Program-made: the position numbers and the translations under genes
Shown: positions 25,912-35,246 of the stretch, piece by piece
Position numbering within the stretch: the stretch's first letter is position 1
Layout of the letters: each line of letters starts with the position of its first letter
Notes under the pieces: generated by a model
The model's input: the letters and a program-made list of their open reading frames with translations, nothing else
Database searches by the model: none
Told to the model about the DNA's origin: nothing
Assembly (NCBI GenBank): GCA_001915925.1
Contig: MNRL01000009.1
Span: forward strand, 1-64,000
Length of the DNA: 64,000 nucleotides
Direction of reading: 5' to 3'
DNA from: Clostridium sp. CAG:354_28_25
GTDB lineage: Bacteria > Bacillota > Clostridia > TANB77 > CAG-508

Positions 25912-26919
25912 TTATTTATCCTGTTCTTGTGCTTGTACAGCAGTAATTGCTACAACTCCTTCTATGTCTTTACTGCTACAACCTCTTGATAAATCATTAA
26001 CTGGTTTTGCAATACCTTGACATAGTGGACCATATGCTTCTGCTTTTGCAAGCCTTTGAACTAGTTTATAACCTATATTTCCAGCATTTAAGTCTGGGAA
26101 AATTAAAATATTTGCTTCACCTTTTAAATGACTTCCTTTAGCTTTATATTCTGCAACCTCTGGAATTATTGCAGCATCTAATTGTAATTCTCCATCTACT
26201 AATAAATCTGGAGCTTTTTCTTTTACTAAATTTGTTGCTTTTATTACTTTTTCTGTTAATTCAGATTTTGCACTACCATGTGAAGAATATGAAAGCATTG
26301 CTATTTTAGGAGTTTTACCTGTTAATAGCTCAAAACTTTTACTAGATGATATTGCTATTTCAGATAAAGCATCACTATCTGGATTTTCATTTAAGCCACT
26401 ATCTGAAAATAGAAATACACCATTTTCTCCATATGTACAATTAGGCACAATCATCATAAAAAAAGCAGATACTAATTTAGTGCCAGGTGCTGTTTTTAAT
26501 ATTTGAAGTGCTGGTCTTAAAGTATCTGATGTAGAATGAACAGCTCCAGAAACTAATCCATCTGCATAACCTTGTTTAACCATCATCATTCCAAAATATA
26601 TATTGTCTAACATAAATTCTTTTGCTTTTTCTATTGTCATTCCTTTATGTTTTCTTAATTCATAAAATTGTTCTACAAATTCATTATAATTTTCAGAGTT
26701 ATTAGGATCTACAATTTCAGCTTCTTCTATGTTATCTAGACTAAGTTCTTTTGCTCTTTCTAATATTTTATTTCTATTTCCTATTAATATTATTTCTGCA
26801 AATTTTTGTTTTAATACTTCTGATGTAGCTTTTAATGTTCTATCATCATCTGACTCTGGAAGTACTATCTTTTTTATATCTTTTTTTGCTCTATTTTTAA
26901 TTTCATCTATAAAAGCCAT
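25912..26919 (-). CDS. pta: Phosphate acetyltransferase
   Basis: 335 aa: the short clostridial Pta without the N-terminal regulatory domains. Recognisable blocks: KKIVLPESDDDRTLKA, YFGMMMVKQGYADGLVSGAVHSTSDTLRPALQI, FLFSDSGLNENPD, AMLSYSSHGSA and the C-terminal FPDLNAGNIGYKLVQRLAKAEAYGPLCQG. It interconverts acetyl-CoA and acetyl phosphate. First gene of the pta-ackA operon, with AAAGGAGG and a promoter at 26966-26994. Confidence 0.97.
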   Translation of the reverse strand: MAFIDEIKNRAKKDIKKIVLPESDDDRTLKATSEVLKQKFAEIILIGNRNKILERAKELSLDNIEEAEIVDPNNSENYNEFVEQFYELRKHKGMTIEKAKEFMLDNIYFGMMMVKQGYADGLVSGAVHSTSDTLRPALQILKTAPGTKLVSAFFMMIVPNCTYGENGVFLFSDSGLNENPDSDALSEIAISSSKSFELLTGKTPKIAMLSYSSHGSAKSELTEKVIKATNLVKEKAPDLLVDGELQLDAAIIPEVAEYKAKGSHLKGEANILIFPDLNAGNIGYKLVQRLAKAEAYGPLCQGIAKPVNDLSRGCSSKDIEGVVAITAVQAQEQDK

Positions 26920-26965
26920 CTTAATCCTCCTTTTAGTTTTGTTGGCTAAAATTTCTGCCTATTCA

Positions 26966-26994
26966 ATTATATATTAGTATTTTTTTATTGGCAA
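26966..26994 (-). promoter_or_regulatory. pta: Predicted sigma-A promoter of pta-ackA
   Basis: Minus strand TTGCCA, 17 bases, TATAAT, 47 bases before the pta start. Confidence 0.7.
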
Positions 26995-27005
26995 GCTTAA
27001 TTAAA

Positions 27006-27668
27006 TTAATTTATAAACTTTACTTTATCATCATTTGAATCAGAAATTATGCTTATATTACCATCTATAATTTTTAATGCTTGTAAATTTTTTAACCCTA
27101 CACCTTGTACATCTTTTGTTCGCTTCATAATTCTTTCTAATTCCTCTTCTCTTCCATCTAAATTATAATGAGGACATACAAGTAAATCTACTAATCCAAT
27201 ACCTCTTACTCTAGTTAGTTTAAATTCTTTATATTTTCTCGCATCAGATAATCCATATTTACAAATAGCTATTGCTCCAGCACTAAGACCACAAATTACT
27301 TTTCCATCATTATAAGCCTCTTCTAATAGTGAAATCATATTATATTGCTTTAAAATCTTCATTAGTTCTAAAGTATTTCCACCACCAATATAAATTATAT
27401 CTGCATTATTAAATCTTTCTAGAATTAATTCTCGATTGTCCAGTTCTTTCTTTAAAATAGTTTTAGATATACATCCTAAATTCCTATAATTTCTTTTTAT
27501 AACTCTAAAATATGATTCTATATGATTTACATTAGCAAAACCAAGAAAAAGAAAGTTTGGCGATTGTTTGTTCGCAAGTGCTACTATTTCCTTATCTATT
27601 TTTTGTGTTTCATATTCGGTTCCTTTTCTTCCTATTTCTCCACCACCAATTATAACAGCTTTTTTCAT
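27006..27668 (-). CDS. Peptidase E-like serine peptidase (family S51)
   Basis: 220 aa from MKKAVIIGGGEIG at 27668; GGAG spacing favours this ATG over one three codons upstream. A class I glutamine-amidotransferase-like fold with IIYIGGGNTLELM (oxyanion region), the nucleophile elbow VICGLSAGAIA and a later CPHYN histidine strand, as in alpha-aspartyl dipeptidases and cyanophycinases. It probably cleaves Asp-X dipeptides or related isopeptides in the cytoplasm. It ends a minus-strand run (trmB, ispG, a transglutaminase-like gene) with short gaps. Confidence 0.8.
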   Translation of the reverse strand: MKKAVIIGGGEIGRKGTEYETQKIDKEIVALANKQSPNFLFLGFANVNHIESYFRVIKRNYRNLGCISKTILKKELDNRELILERFNNADIIYIGGGNTLELMKILKQYNMISLLEEAYNDGKVICGLSAGAIAICKYGLSDARKYKEFKLTRVRGIGLVDLLVCPHYNLDGREEELERIMKRTKDVQGVGLKNLQALKIIDGNISIISDSNDDKVKFIN

Positions 27669-27681
27669 ATCTACCATCTCC

Positions 27682-28629
27682 TTATAAAGATTGCTCTGAA
27701 TCGTCTAGTTTTCTTTTTCTTTCTGTAATAGCTCTTCTTAGTAATTTTACTCCATTTTCTGTTCCTCTAACTCCCAATCTTAATCCTTCTTCTTGTAATT
27801 CTGGAATTTTATCTATATCTACATTTAAAAATCTGTTGTATTTATTAGAGTATAAAAATACAGTTGGTTCTTGCTCTCTTATAAATATACAACTTGTATA
27901 TTCTTCTTGACTCGTTTTGCAAGGAAAGATATAAAGCTTTTTCCAAATTTCATTTTCTGCTAAACTGGTTAGCATTTTATAATAAAAAGAATATTGCTGC
28001 ATATATCCCATATTAGCTGAAATATTAATTATATTCTCATCACCTATAAATTTTGTTACTTTATCTTTTAATGGTAAACCAGACAAATCAGCTATAACCG
28101 AATTTATAACTTCATCAGTATATTCTCCAGTTTCGCTTGTATATCCGATATTCCTATCTACTCTTTCAAGTTCTTCTGTAGGAACCTCAGTTAATAAAAC
28201 ATATTCATCATCATTTGTACCAAAATGTCTTGTTCTCCTTCTAGTTTGTATGAATTCTAAATCAGCTTGTAAGTCAAGCTTTATCCTATCACCATTTTTT
28301 AGTGTAAGAATATTAAACACATGTTCTAATTCTTTTGGTTCATGTGTAACTGTACAACTATATCCTAATTTCTTAAAAATATATTCGCATTGTCTAGCTA
28401 ACGAATAACATATAATTTCTCTGTCATCAAGTCGATCTTCAACTCCAGTTCGCTTTTTAGCTAATCTATATATTTGCTTTTGAGTCGCTGTATTTCCGAA
28501 ATAGTATCTTACATCAAAAGTCTTGTTTTTTCCGATTTCTATATAAATCTTTCTAATAAAGCTTAATTCATCTAATTCTTGATATTCAGGATTAGTTTGA
28601 ATTTCGCGTAATAATTCTTTTACTTTCAA
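27682..28629 (-). CDS. Possible transglutaminase-like protein
   Basis: 315 aa. A candidate Cys-His-Asp triad in transglutaminase order: C74 in REIICYSLARQ, H103 in LEHVFNILTL and D119 in RIKLDLQADL, with spacing that suits the fold. No signal peptide or membrane helix. The C-terminal 150 residues are unfamiliar (ETPTVFLYSNKYNRFL-like strands). Position between ispG and peptidase E, with 4-14-base gaps, means cotranscription. Related proteins can be proteases, amidases or inactive scaffolds; the activity here is unproven. Confidence 0.4.
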   Translation of the reverse strand: MKVKELLREIQTNPEYQELDELSFIRKIYIEIGKNKTFDVRYYFGNTATQKQIYRLAKKRTGVEDRLDDREIICYSLARQCEYIFKKLGYSCTVTHEPKELEHVFNILTLKNGDRIKLDLQADLEFIQTRRRTRHFGTNDDEYVLLTEVPTEELERVDRNIGYTSETGEYTDEVINSVIADLSGLPLKDKVTKFIGDENIINISANMGYMQQYSFYYKMLTSLAENEIWKKLYIFPCKTSQEEYTSCIFIREQEPTVFLYSNKYNRFLNVDIDKIPELQEEGLRLGVRGTENGVKLLRRAITERKRKLDDSEQSL

Positions 28630-28633
28630 TATT

Positions 28634-29698
28634 TTAACCTTCTATCATTTTTAATATTTCTTCTTTTAATTCATTTACAATATTTTCTTGGGGAATTTTT
28701 CTAATTATTTTTCCTTTTTTAAATAGTAAACCTTCTTTTATTCCACCAGCAATACCTATATCTGCATTACTAGCTTCTCCTGGTCCATTTACTGCACATC
28801 CCATGACAGCAACAGTTATATCACTATTTATAGTTTGTAAAAATTCTTCTACTTCTTTTGCCATTGGTATTAAATCTATTTGTGTTCTACCACAAGTAGG
28901 ACATGAAACTAATGTTGGAACATTATTATACAAATTACAATCTTTTAATATTTCTTTTACAACCTTAATTTCTTCTATAGGATCATCTGATAAAGAAACT
29001 CTTATTGTATCTCCTATTCCCTCTCTTAATAAAATTCCAAGTCCAATACTTGATTTTATAGTACCACTAAATGCTGTTCCAGCTTCTGTTATTCCTAAAT
29101 GTAATGGATATTTAAAAGTTTTAGCAGCCTCTTCATAGCTTTCTATACATAAATCTAAATTAGACGCTTTTAAAGATATTGCTATATCATAAAAATCTAA
29201 GTCTTCTAATATTTGTACATGTCTTTTTGCACTTTCTACCATCGCTTTGGCTGTAGGCTTACCACCATACTTTGCTAACAAATCTTTTTCCAAGGATCCA
29301 GCATTAACTCCTATTCTTATAGGAACATTGTATTCTTTGCATTTGTCTACAACTGCTTTTACTTTCTCTTTGCCACCAATATTACCTGGATTAATTCTAA
29401 CTTTATCTACTCCAGCTTCTATAGCACATATTGCGATTTTATAGTCAAAGTGAATGTCTGCTACTATTGGTATATGTATTTGTTCTTTTATATCTTTTAT
29501 TGCTTTTGCATCTTCCATATCTAAACATGCAACACGTATTATTTCGCAACCAGCTTTTTCTAATTCTAATATTTGTTTAACTGTTGAAGCTACATCTTTT
29601 GTTTTTGTATTTGTCATAGATTGTATTATTACTTTATTTTGGCCACCAATTTGCACATTACCAACTTTTATAGGTCTAGTTTCAGTTCTTTTATACAT
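28634..29698 (-). CDS. ispG: 4-hydroxy-3-methylbut-2-enyl diphosphate synthase (flavodoxin/ferredoxin)
   Basis: 354 aa from [13 protein letters not shown]; the GGAGG lies 5 bases before this ATG, while an alternative four codons upstream overlaps the trmB stop. TIM-barrel blocks [29 protein letters not shown] and RINPGNIG, and iron-sulfur ligands C266, C269 (SCPTCGRT) and C301 ([10 protein letters not shown]) with the following Glu. It reduces MEcPP to HMBPP in the MEP isoprenoid pathway. Cotranscribed with trmB. Confidence 0.97.
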   Translation of the reverse strand: MYKRTETRPIKVGNVQIGGQNKVIIQSMTNTKTKDVASTVKQILELEKAGCEIIRVACLDMEDAKAIKDIKEQIHIPIVADIHFDYKIAICAIEAGVDKVRINPGNIGGKEKVKAVVDKCKEYNVPIRIGVNAGSLEKDLLAKYGGKPTAKAMVESAKRHVQILEDLDFYDIAISLKASNLDLCIESYEEAAKTFKYPLHLGITEAGTAFSGTIKSSIGLGILLREGIGDTIRVSLSDDPIEEIKVVKEILKDCNLYNNVPTLVSCPTCGRTQIDLIPMAKEVEEFLQTINSDITVAVMGCAVNGPGEASNADIGIAGGIKEGLLFKKGKIIRKIPQENIVNELKEEILKMIEG

Positions 29699-29709
29699 AA
29701 CATCCTCCA

Positions 29710-30375
29710 TTATTTTTTTGTTAATTTAGCTATTAAAGCTTTTATCTTTATTCCTTTTTCTGAGAACATTTTTTCATGTTCTGTTTGGATGTCTTCCCAA
29801 TCGGTCTCAGAATGTAAATCATAGGTTAGTTTTATAATTTCAAAACCACTCTCTTTAAAATAGTTTATGCTAGATTCAAATAAATCATCATCATCAGTTT
29901 TAAAATGTATTTCTCCACCTGCTACTAAAAATTCTTTATACTTTTCTAATTGCCTTGTATGTGTTAATCTTTTCTTTCTATGCTTTCCTCTAGGCCAAGG
30001 ATTGCAAAAATTAATATAAATTCTTTCTATATTATCATTATTATTCATCATTAAAAGAATTCTTTCTATATCAAATCTTGTAAGAATAACATTATCTGGT
30101 TCTTTATTGTTTTCTTTAAATTCTTGTTCTACATTTCTTTTAGCTAAACCTAACATTGCATCTACTAAATCTATTGCAATATAATTTACATTTGGATTTT
30201 GCAGAGCTATTTGAGATATAAAATTACCTTTACCACACCCAAGTTCTAAATGTATAGGATTATTTGTATTTTTAAAAGCTGTTTTCCATTTTCCTTTATA
30301 ATCTTCTGGATTATCTATATAAAATTTGCAAGCTTCTAATTCTGGTCTTGCCCATGGCTTAAATCTAATTCTCAT
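29710..30375 (-). CDS. trmB: tRNA (guanine-N7)-methyltransferase
   Basis: 221 aa from [13 protein letters not shown] at 30375 (AAGGAGG site); a longer frame would translate the REP-like repeat. The Rossmann SAM site [12 protein letters not shown], the family strands [17 protein letters not shown] and [22 protein letters not shown] and [15 protein letters not shown] are diagnostic. It makes m7G46 in the variable loop of tRNAs. First gene of the trmB-ispG run. Confidence 0.96.
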   Translation of the reverse strand: MRIRFKPWARPELEACKFYIDNPEDYKGKWKTAFKNTNNPIHLELGCGKGNFISQIALQNPNVNYIAIDLVDAMLGLAKRNVEQEFKENNKEPDNVILTRFDIERILLMMNNNDNIERIYINFCNPWPRGKHRKKRLTHTRQLEKYKEFLVAGGEIHFKTDDDDLFESSINYFKESGFEIIKLTYDLHSETDWEDIQTEHEKMFSEKGIKIKALIAKLTKK

Positions 30376-30388
30376 TTTATTCCTCCTT

Positions 30389-30418
30389 AGGGATTTGAGG
30401 ACGGTCCTTTTTTCCCTT
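30389..30418. repeat. REP-like repeat
   Basis: AGGGATTTGAGGACGGTCCT followed by TTTTTCCCT, just upstream of the trmB ribosome site on the minus strand, so it lies in the leader. Confidence 0.7.
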
Positions 30419-30483
30419 CTATTTTGCATATCTATTATATCTAATTAAGCATAAAAAAACAACCAAAACTTAAGTTCTAGTTG

Positions 30484-30792
30484 TTATTGTATAGGGGTAA
30501 TCTCGTATTTCATATCCTCTATTATATCTTTCATTACGATAGGTGTAACATAGTTTTCTTTTAACTTATCTATAATTGAGATTACTTCAGTTTCATTTTC
30601 TGATATATCATCTATGTTTCCTACTTCTCTTGTCATTTTTGAATCCTCATTATATTGAATTTTTACTATTTCTAATCCATAGCTTTTATTCGCATAGGTT
30701 AAATAATACAGCAAACTCACTGGATGTTCTACTCCTAATTCAATCATTAACTTTGGATCAAAAAATATTCCTCCACAAAATCTTTTACTCAT
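30484..30792 (-). CDS. DUF6514-like protein
   Basis: 102 aa. It has the pattern of a small clostridial family: VSLLYYLTYANKSYGLEIVKIQ, then IDDISENETEVISIIDKLKENYVTPIVMKDIIEDM. No known activity, no membrane segment. GGAAGGGG site. An A+T-rich leader with a possible TTGATT-N17-TACAGT promoter lies upstream (around 30.84-30.9 kb), and an imperfect hairpin follows the stop, so it is probably monocistronic. Confidence 0.55.
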   Translation of the reverse strand: MSKRFCGGIFFDPKLMIELGVEHPVSLLYYLTYANKSYGLEIVKIQYNEDSKMTREVGNIDDISENETEVISIIDKLKENYVTPIVMKDIIEDMKYEITPIQ

Positions 30793-30936
30793 TTGTTTAT
30801 TACCCCTTCCTTTTTTTCTTAAGTTAAAATTGTGTAAAAATTTTAGCTTGTATATTCTACTGTATACCTATAGCCTTATAAAATCAAGCATTTTCGTTCG
30901 TCATTTTTCTCGCTTTTTGACTTTTTTCGACAAAAC

Positions 30937-30987
30937 GAAAACCCATAACTTAACTACATTATACCATATTTAAGTTATGAGTTTTAT
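30937..30987 (-). terminator. Probable terminator
   Basis: AAAACTCATAACTTAA pairs with TTAAGTTATGGGTTTT on the minus strand, after the 204-aa gene. Confidence 0.6.
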
Positions 30988-30989
30988 TT

Positions 30990-31604
30990 TTATACAGCTT
31001 CTGCATAATACTTAATTATCTTATTATTAATTTCGTTATCTGATGCGTTTAATATCCTATTATAATTTTTAGCTTTTTTATATATTTTTATGATTTTGTT
31101 AATTCCATATATATTAATTAATGATAAAGTAATAAAATATGCATCACTAAAAGATTTTATATCATTAATATTTAATTTTTGATATGAATAAGTTGTTTTT
31201 GCATCGTTTAAGCCGAAAAGATATGTTGTAATATCTAACCAATTAGGAATCTCGTCAAAATTATCAGCAAGAATCATATCTGCAACAGATTTTTGTGCAA
31301 TTTTCATAATATCGCTATATGAATGTACATTTCCTGGGTTTAAAGGCGTTACTAATTTTAAAGTTCCATCTTCGCATTCTAATGCAACTTCCCATTCTTC
31401 TCTTTTTTTACCAAACACTTCTTTATGTAATTCTTCTACACTATTATATAACTGTATTATAATTTTTCTGTCATAATTTTTTAACTTAAATAAACTTGTG
31501 ATAGTCTCATACGCAATTAGTACTTGGTTCATAAGTTCGAGCACACACGGCTCATTCTCGTCACTATATTGAATTTGGATATTACCATCATCAAATTGCT
31601 TCAT
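30990..31604 (-). CDS. Hypothetical protein
   Basis: 204 aa. Not recognised with confidence. The order of elements (KIIIQLYNSVEELHKEVFG, MKIAQKSVADMIL, then EIPNWLDITTYLFG) recalls small clostridial gluzincin-like proteins in which a zinc helix is followed by PxWLxEGxA; here the HExxH helix is not present, so if related it would be inactive. Soluble, no signal peptide. AGGAG site, own hairpin terminator, so monocistronic. Confidence 0.45.
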   Translation of the reverse strand: MKQFDDGNIQIQYSDENEPCVLELMNQVLIAYETITSLFKLKNYDRKIIIQLYNSVEELHKEVFGKKREEWEVALECEDGTLKLVTPLNPGNVHSYSDIMKIAQKSVADMILADNFDEIPNWLDITTYLFGLNDAKTTYSYQKLNINDIKSFSDAYFITLSLINIYGINKIIKIYKKAKNYNRILNASDNEINNKIIKYYAEAV

Positions 31605-31730
31605 TTATATAAATCACTCCTTAATTTCTTAATACATTTATTATATATTATTTTAGCTTGTGTGTCTACTTTTAATAATTCATATTGTTGATTTAACGAT
31701 ACAAGCAGTTCTTTTATGTTTTATTGTATA

Positions 31731-31757
31731 GGGAAAAAAGGAACGTCCCCAAATCCC
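31731..31757. repeat. REP-like repeat
   Basis: GGGAAAAAAGGAACGTCCCC then AAATCCC, overlapping the 3' end of the t6A synthase gene and so probably its terminator region. Confidence 0.65.
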
Positions 31758-32788
31758 TATATTTCTATATAATTATATTCACAAGCACGTAATAATCTAT
31801 TATTTAATGCCAATCCTAATCCATCTTTTTGCATACCTTCTATAATTACAATATCTACATTGTAATTATCTACTTGCCTTAATATAGAAAATATATTATG
31901 TGCCATTTCATCTAATGAGCTACCCATCTTTATTTTATTTTTAGTAGCGTATTTATCAAAATTTTTATCTCTACATACTACTAATGCATTTTTACCACTT
32001 ATAAGCTCATTTATTTTATTTACCATAGATTCTTCGTTCTTACTATATACCATCATGCATTTAGTATTTGGCGCATAATGTCTATATTTCATACCTGGTG
32101 ACAGTACTTTTTCTTTCCCGTCATATTTTCCAAGAATGTTCTTATCTATCTCTACTTCTATTCTTAATTTTTCGATATCTTCTTTAGTTATTTTACCAGG
32201 TCTTAATATTCTTACTTTATTATCTATAACTCTAACTACAGTTGATTCCAATCCTATATCTACCATCCCATCATCTATAATAGTTGAGACTTTTCCATCA
32301 AATTCTTTTAATATATCTTCTATTTTAGTTCCACTTGGTCTGCCAGATACATTCGCACTTGGTGCAGCAATTGGTACACCCGCATATTCTATTAATTTGC
32401 TTGCAATTTTATTTGATGGCATTCTTATCCCAACAGTATCTAGTCCTGCTGTAACAGATTTTGGAATTATGTTTTTAGCTTTTAATATTAATGTAAAAGG
32501 ACCTGGGCAAAAGGTATTAATTAATATTTTTTCTACTTCATTTGGTTCTTCTACGAGTTGTTTAATCATGTCTACATTATTTACATGTACTATTAAAGGG
32601 TTATCCCCTGCCCTCCCCTTTGCTTTAAAAATATTTTTACAAGCATTATCATTTAATGCATTTGCACCTATTCCATATACTGTTTCTGTTGGAAATATTA
32701 CTAGTTTCCCATTTAGTATATCTTGTGCTGCTTCTTTTATTTTTTCTTCATTATATTCTTCTTTTAAATTTATATATTTTGTTTTCAA
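31757..32788 (-). CDS. ywlC: L-threonylcarbamoyladenylate synthase (Sua5/YwlC type)
   Basis: 343 aa, the long Sua5 form: a YrdC domain (about 15-205) with GKLVIFPTETVYGIGANA, IFKAKGRAGDNPLIVHV, CPGPFTLIL, VGIRMPSN and APSANVSGRPSGT, a linker containing SPGMKYRHYAP, and a C-terminal Sua5 domain to 340. It makes threonylcarbamoyl-AMP for t6A37 of ANN-decoding tRNAs. The last codon overlaps a REP-like repeat. Confidence 0.95.
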   Translation of the reverse strand: MKTKYINLKEEYNEEKIKEAAQDILNGKLVIFPTETVYGIGANALNDNACKNIFKAKGRAGDNPLIVHVNNVDMIKQLVEEPNEVEKILINTFCPGPFTLILKAKNIIPKSVTAGLDTVGIRMPSNKIASKLIEYAGVPIAAPSANVSGRPSGTKIEDILKEFDGKVSTIIDDGMVDIGLESTVVRVIDNKVRILRPGKITKEDIEKLRIEVEIDKNILGKYDGKEKVLSPGMKYRHYAPNTKCMMVYSKNEESMVNKINELISGKNALVVCRDKNFDKYATKNKIKMGSSLDEMAHNIFSILRQVDNYNVDIVIIEGMQKDGLGLALNNRLLRACEYNYIEI

Positions 32789-32869
32789 TTTTACACCTTC
32801 TAATTATTTTTCCTCCAATATTATAGTCTGTTTTTGCTTAAAAATCAAGGCGTGATAATCGTAATATAA

Positions 32870-32935
32870 AAGGGAACACACCTAAGCTTGAGTGCTTAGG
32901 TGTGCGAACAAAGTTTGTTCTTTTTCCCTTAAGAG
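32870..32935 (-). terminator. Strong hairpin terminator of the 241-aa island gene
   Basis: CACACCTAAGC (32878-32888) pairs perfectly with GCTTAGGTGTG (32895-32905), preceded on the minus strand by a second small palindrome (GAACAAACTTTGTTC) and followed by TTCCCTTTT. Confidence 0.75.
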
Positions 32936-32936
32936 A

Positions 32937-33662
32937 TTACTTACACATATTCCAAATGTTCTTATACCTCGGATCTGTGGGCACTTCACCGTTTGATAAC
33001 GGTACGAAGCGGTCCTTGCGTTTAAACCCTGATGCCTGAAGTGCTTCGACCACGTCCCAGTTTCTAGTTACATATGTTTTACCATCGCAGTACACGAACT
33101 GGCATGTACCATTATTGGTTGCATATGTTCCCATCCAGGAACATGTGGTAGAGTCAAAACACATGCTGCTCAGGACCGGATATACAATACTGTCACCATA
33201 GAGGTGATGTGTTATCAATCCGCCTCCAGGAATCTCGAAGCACATTGCCACGAGCTTGGGATCAATACTCTTAATTCCGTTTTTCTTGCAGAATCCCTTG
33301 CAGTCTTCAAGAAACTCTTCTCTCAGGCTCTTTCTCTGCTCTTCAAGCAACTTTTTCCACTGAGCTTCATATGCCAGCGGATAATCTCCATTGCTGAAGG
33401 GTACATAGAAATAGGATTTGCGGAATCCTTCTGACTGCAGAGTTGCGTATGCTCCCCACATTTCGGGAATAACATACACCGTTCCTTCAAGAGCGAAAGA
33501 CAGGATTCCATTGTTCATATCGAACTTATGCTCGAATTTGAACGGGATTTCTCCCAATGCCAACGGTTCATTTTTTCCTTCCTGCGGCCAGTAGACCACC
33601 ATTCCATCTTTTACCTCGATAGCATCCTTCCGGATTTCTTCAACATTTGCATATTTTTTCAT
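32937..33662 (-). CDS. Hypothetical protein with an internal duplication, G+C-richer island
   Basis: 241 aa. Not recognised. Two related segments are visible: YVIPEMWGAYATLQSEGFRK followed by SYFYVPFSNGDYP (about 61-95), and YVTRNWDVVEALQASGFKRK followed by DRFVPLSNGEVP (about 196-230), each ending in an aromatic-rich stretch. The middle (LEEQRKSLREEFLEDCKGFCKKNGI) is helical. No signal peptide. Line 33121-33180 is half G+C, whereas the ABC genes next door sampled under 20%. Strong AGGAGG site and a dedicated terminator. Probably acquired; function unknown. Confidence 0.55.
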   Translation of the reverse strand: MKKYANVEEIRKDAIEVKDGMVVYWPQEGKNEPLALGEIPFKFEHKFDMNNGILSFALEGTVYVIPEMWGAYATLQSEGFRKSYFYVPFSNGDYPLAYEAQWKKLLEEQRKSLREEFLEDCKGFCKKNGIKSIDPKLVAMCFEIPGGGLITHHLYGDSIVYPVLSSMCFDSTTCSWMGTYATNNGTCQFVYCDGKTYVTRNWDVVEALQASGFKRKDRFVPLSNGEVPTDPRYKNIWNMCK

Positions 33663-33794
33663 CTCTTTTTACCTCCTTTATTTTTTTGTCAAACCTTGTT
33701 GCTATATATAGAAAGTTCTCTATATACAGGAGATGAAATATTCAACAGATTTGATACATTTAATTATATCATATTTACATAAAATAGTAAAATA

Positions 33795-35246
33795 TTATAT
33801 GTTTTTAATATTCCTCTTCTTAAATGAAACTATAGAAGCTACTAACATGATTGCAAAATATATTGCACAAATAGTTATAGAAAATTCTATACTAATTCCA
33901 TTAAACATTGGAGTTCCACCAAATAAATATTGGCTTAAATCCCAGTTAGGTGTTACAAAATATTTTACCCAGTCCCATTTATAAGATATAGCAATCATAT
34001 TAATCATATCACTACCCATGTATCCAAGTATAGGTAATGCAACTGCAAGTGGTGAATTTAAGAAAAGTGTACTTAATGCAAAAGCTAATGTTCCAATTAA
34101 AATAAATATTGGTAATTTACATATAAATATTAAACCAAGATATGCAAAAATGTTTAATGTTACAATACTATTAGTTGTAAAATCAAACTGTACAACATTC
34201 ATCATATAAGTTCCAAAGCCATATACAATTCCACCAATAATAAATTGTAATAATAAAATTGTGGCTGTGGTAATAAGCATTGTTATAAATACAGCAATTA
34301 ATTTTGAAATAAGTATTTTAGTTCTACTATATGGTCTAACTAATAGTAATTTTACAGTACCTTTATTAAACTCTTCACTAATTGAAACTCCAGCAACTAT
34401 AACAACAACCATAACTATAATTGCGATATATGTGCCTATTGAATTTTGGAAAGTATAATTTGCTGTAGCAGTATTTTGATATTCTGTATCATTATATAAA
34501 TCATATTTATATAAATTTGCTTTTTCTAAATATCCATTTATTTCTGACTTTTCATCATCTGTTAGATTTTTTCCTTGTGATGATTGAATATAATTACCCA
34601 TGTACATTCTATAATTTTGTACAGCTATACTTTTATAGTTATCACTACCATAATTAATGTTCTTATCTAATCTTAAATTAACTACTTCTTTTTGTAATTC
34701 TAAACTCTTTAATTGAGTTTTTAAATCATCATTTTCACTATCTTGTGCTATTAAGGCATTCAATTCTTCTATTTGTGTATTTAAACTATCTAATTCTTTA
34801 TTTGCAAAATACTTCCAATCATTATTTTTTAAAGCTGTAAGCATTTCATCATATTTAGCTTTAGAACTAGTAAGTGCTTCATTATTTTTATCTATATATT
34901 CATAATTATTCATTTCCTCTATTATAGGAGAAATAACTGTTCCAATTACTTCTGCTTGCCAGCTAGTTTCTTTATAATCTTTTGCAAGAGTTGCTAGATC
35001 TTTTTGTGATTTAGTTTCTACATATTTATTTATATCTGAAGGTTTATTAGGGTCTAAATTTGATAATTCTTCATCTAAATATTGTATATAACCTTCTGAA
35101 TATGCAGAATATGAATTTGACATGTTTTGACTTACTTTATTTAAAACATTAAAACCTATTATTATAACTAAAATAATTACTCCAATAACAATCATACTTT
35201 TCTTTGAAAAAATCTTTATTAACTCATTTTTTATTAACTTACTCAA
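33795..35246 (-). CDS. ABC-2 type transporter permease
   Basis: 483 aa. One N-terminal membrane helix (about 17-37), a long extracytoplasmic helical domain (40-265) rich in charged residues, then five or six helices from about 275 to the end (IAIIVMVVVIVAGVSISEEF, ITMLITTATILLLQFIIGGI, LGLIFICKLPIFILIGTLAFAL and others). This is the ABC-2 export pattern used for peptides, antibiotics or lipids. The start overlaps the end of the ATPase gene by 8 bases, so the pair is translationally coupled. Confidence 0.85.
   Translation of the reverse strand: MSKLIKNELIKIFSKKSMIVIGVIILVIIIGFNVLNKVSQNMSNSYSAYSEGYIQYLDEELSNLDPNKPSDINKYVETKSQKDLATLAKDYKETSWQAEVIGTVISPIIEEMNNYEYIDKNNEALTSSKAKYDEMLTALKNNDWKYFANKELDSLNTQIEELNALIAQDSENDDLKTQLKSLELQKEVVNLRLDKNINYGSDNYKSIAVQNYRMYMGNYIQSSQGKNLTDDEKSEINGYLEKANLYKYDLYNDTEYQNTATANYTFQNSIGTYIAIIVMVVVIVAGVSISEEFNKGTVKLLLVRPYSRTKILISKLIAVFITMLITTATILLLQFIIGGIVYGFGTYMMNVVQFDFTTNSIVTLNIFAYLGLIFICKLPIFILIGTLAFALSTLFLNSPLAVALPILGYMGSDMINMIAISYKWDWVKYFVTPNWDLSQYLFGGTPMFNGISIEFSITICAIYFAIMLVASIVSFKKRNIKNI

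Noticed and set aside
29698..30429. Longer starts for ispG and trmB
   Set aside because: The ispG extension overlaps the trmB stop, and the trmB extension would translate a REP-like repeat; internal ATGs have better ribosome sites.
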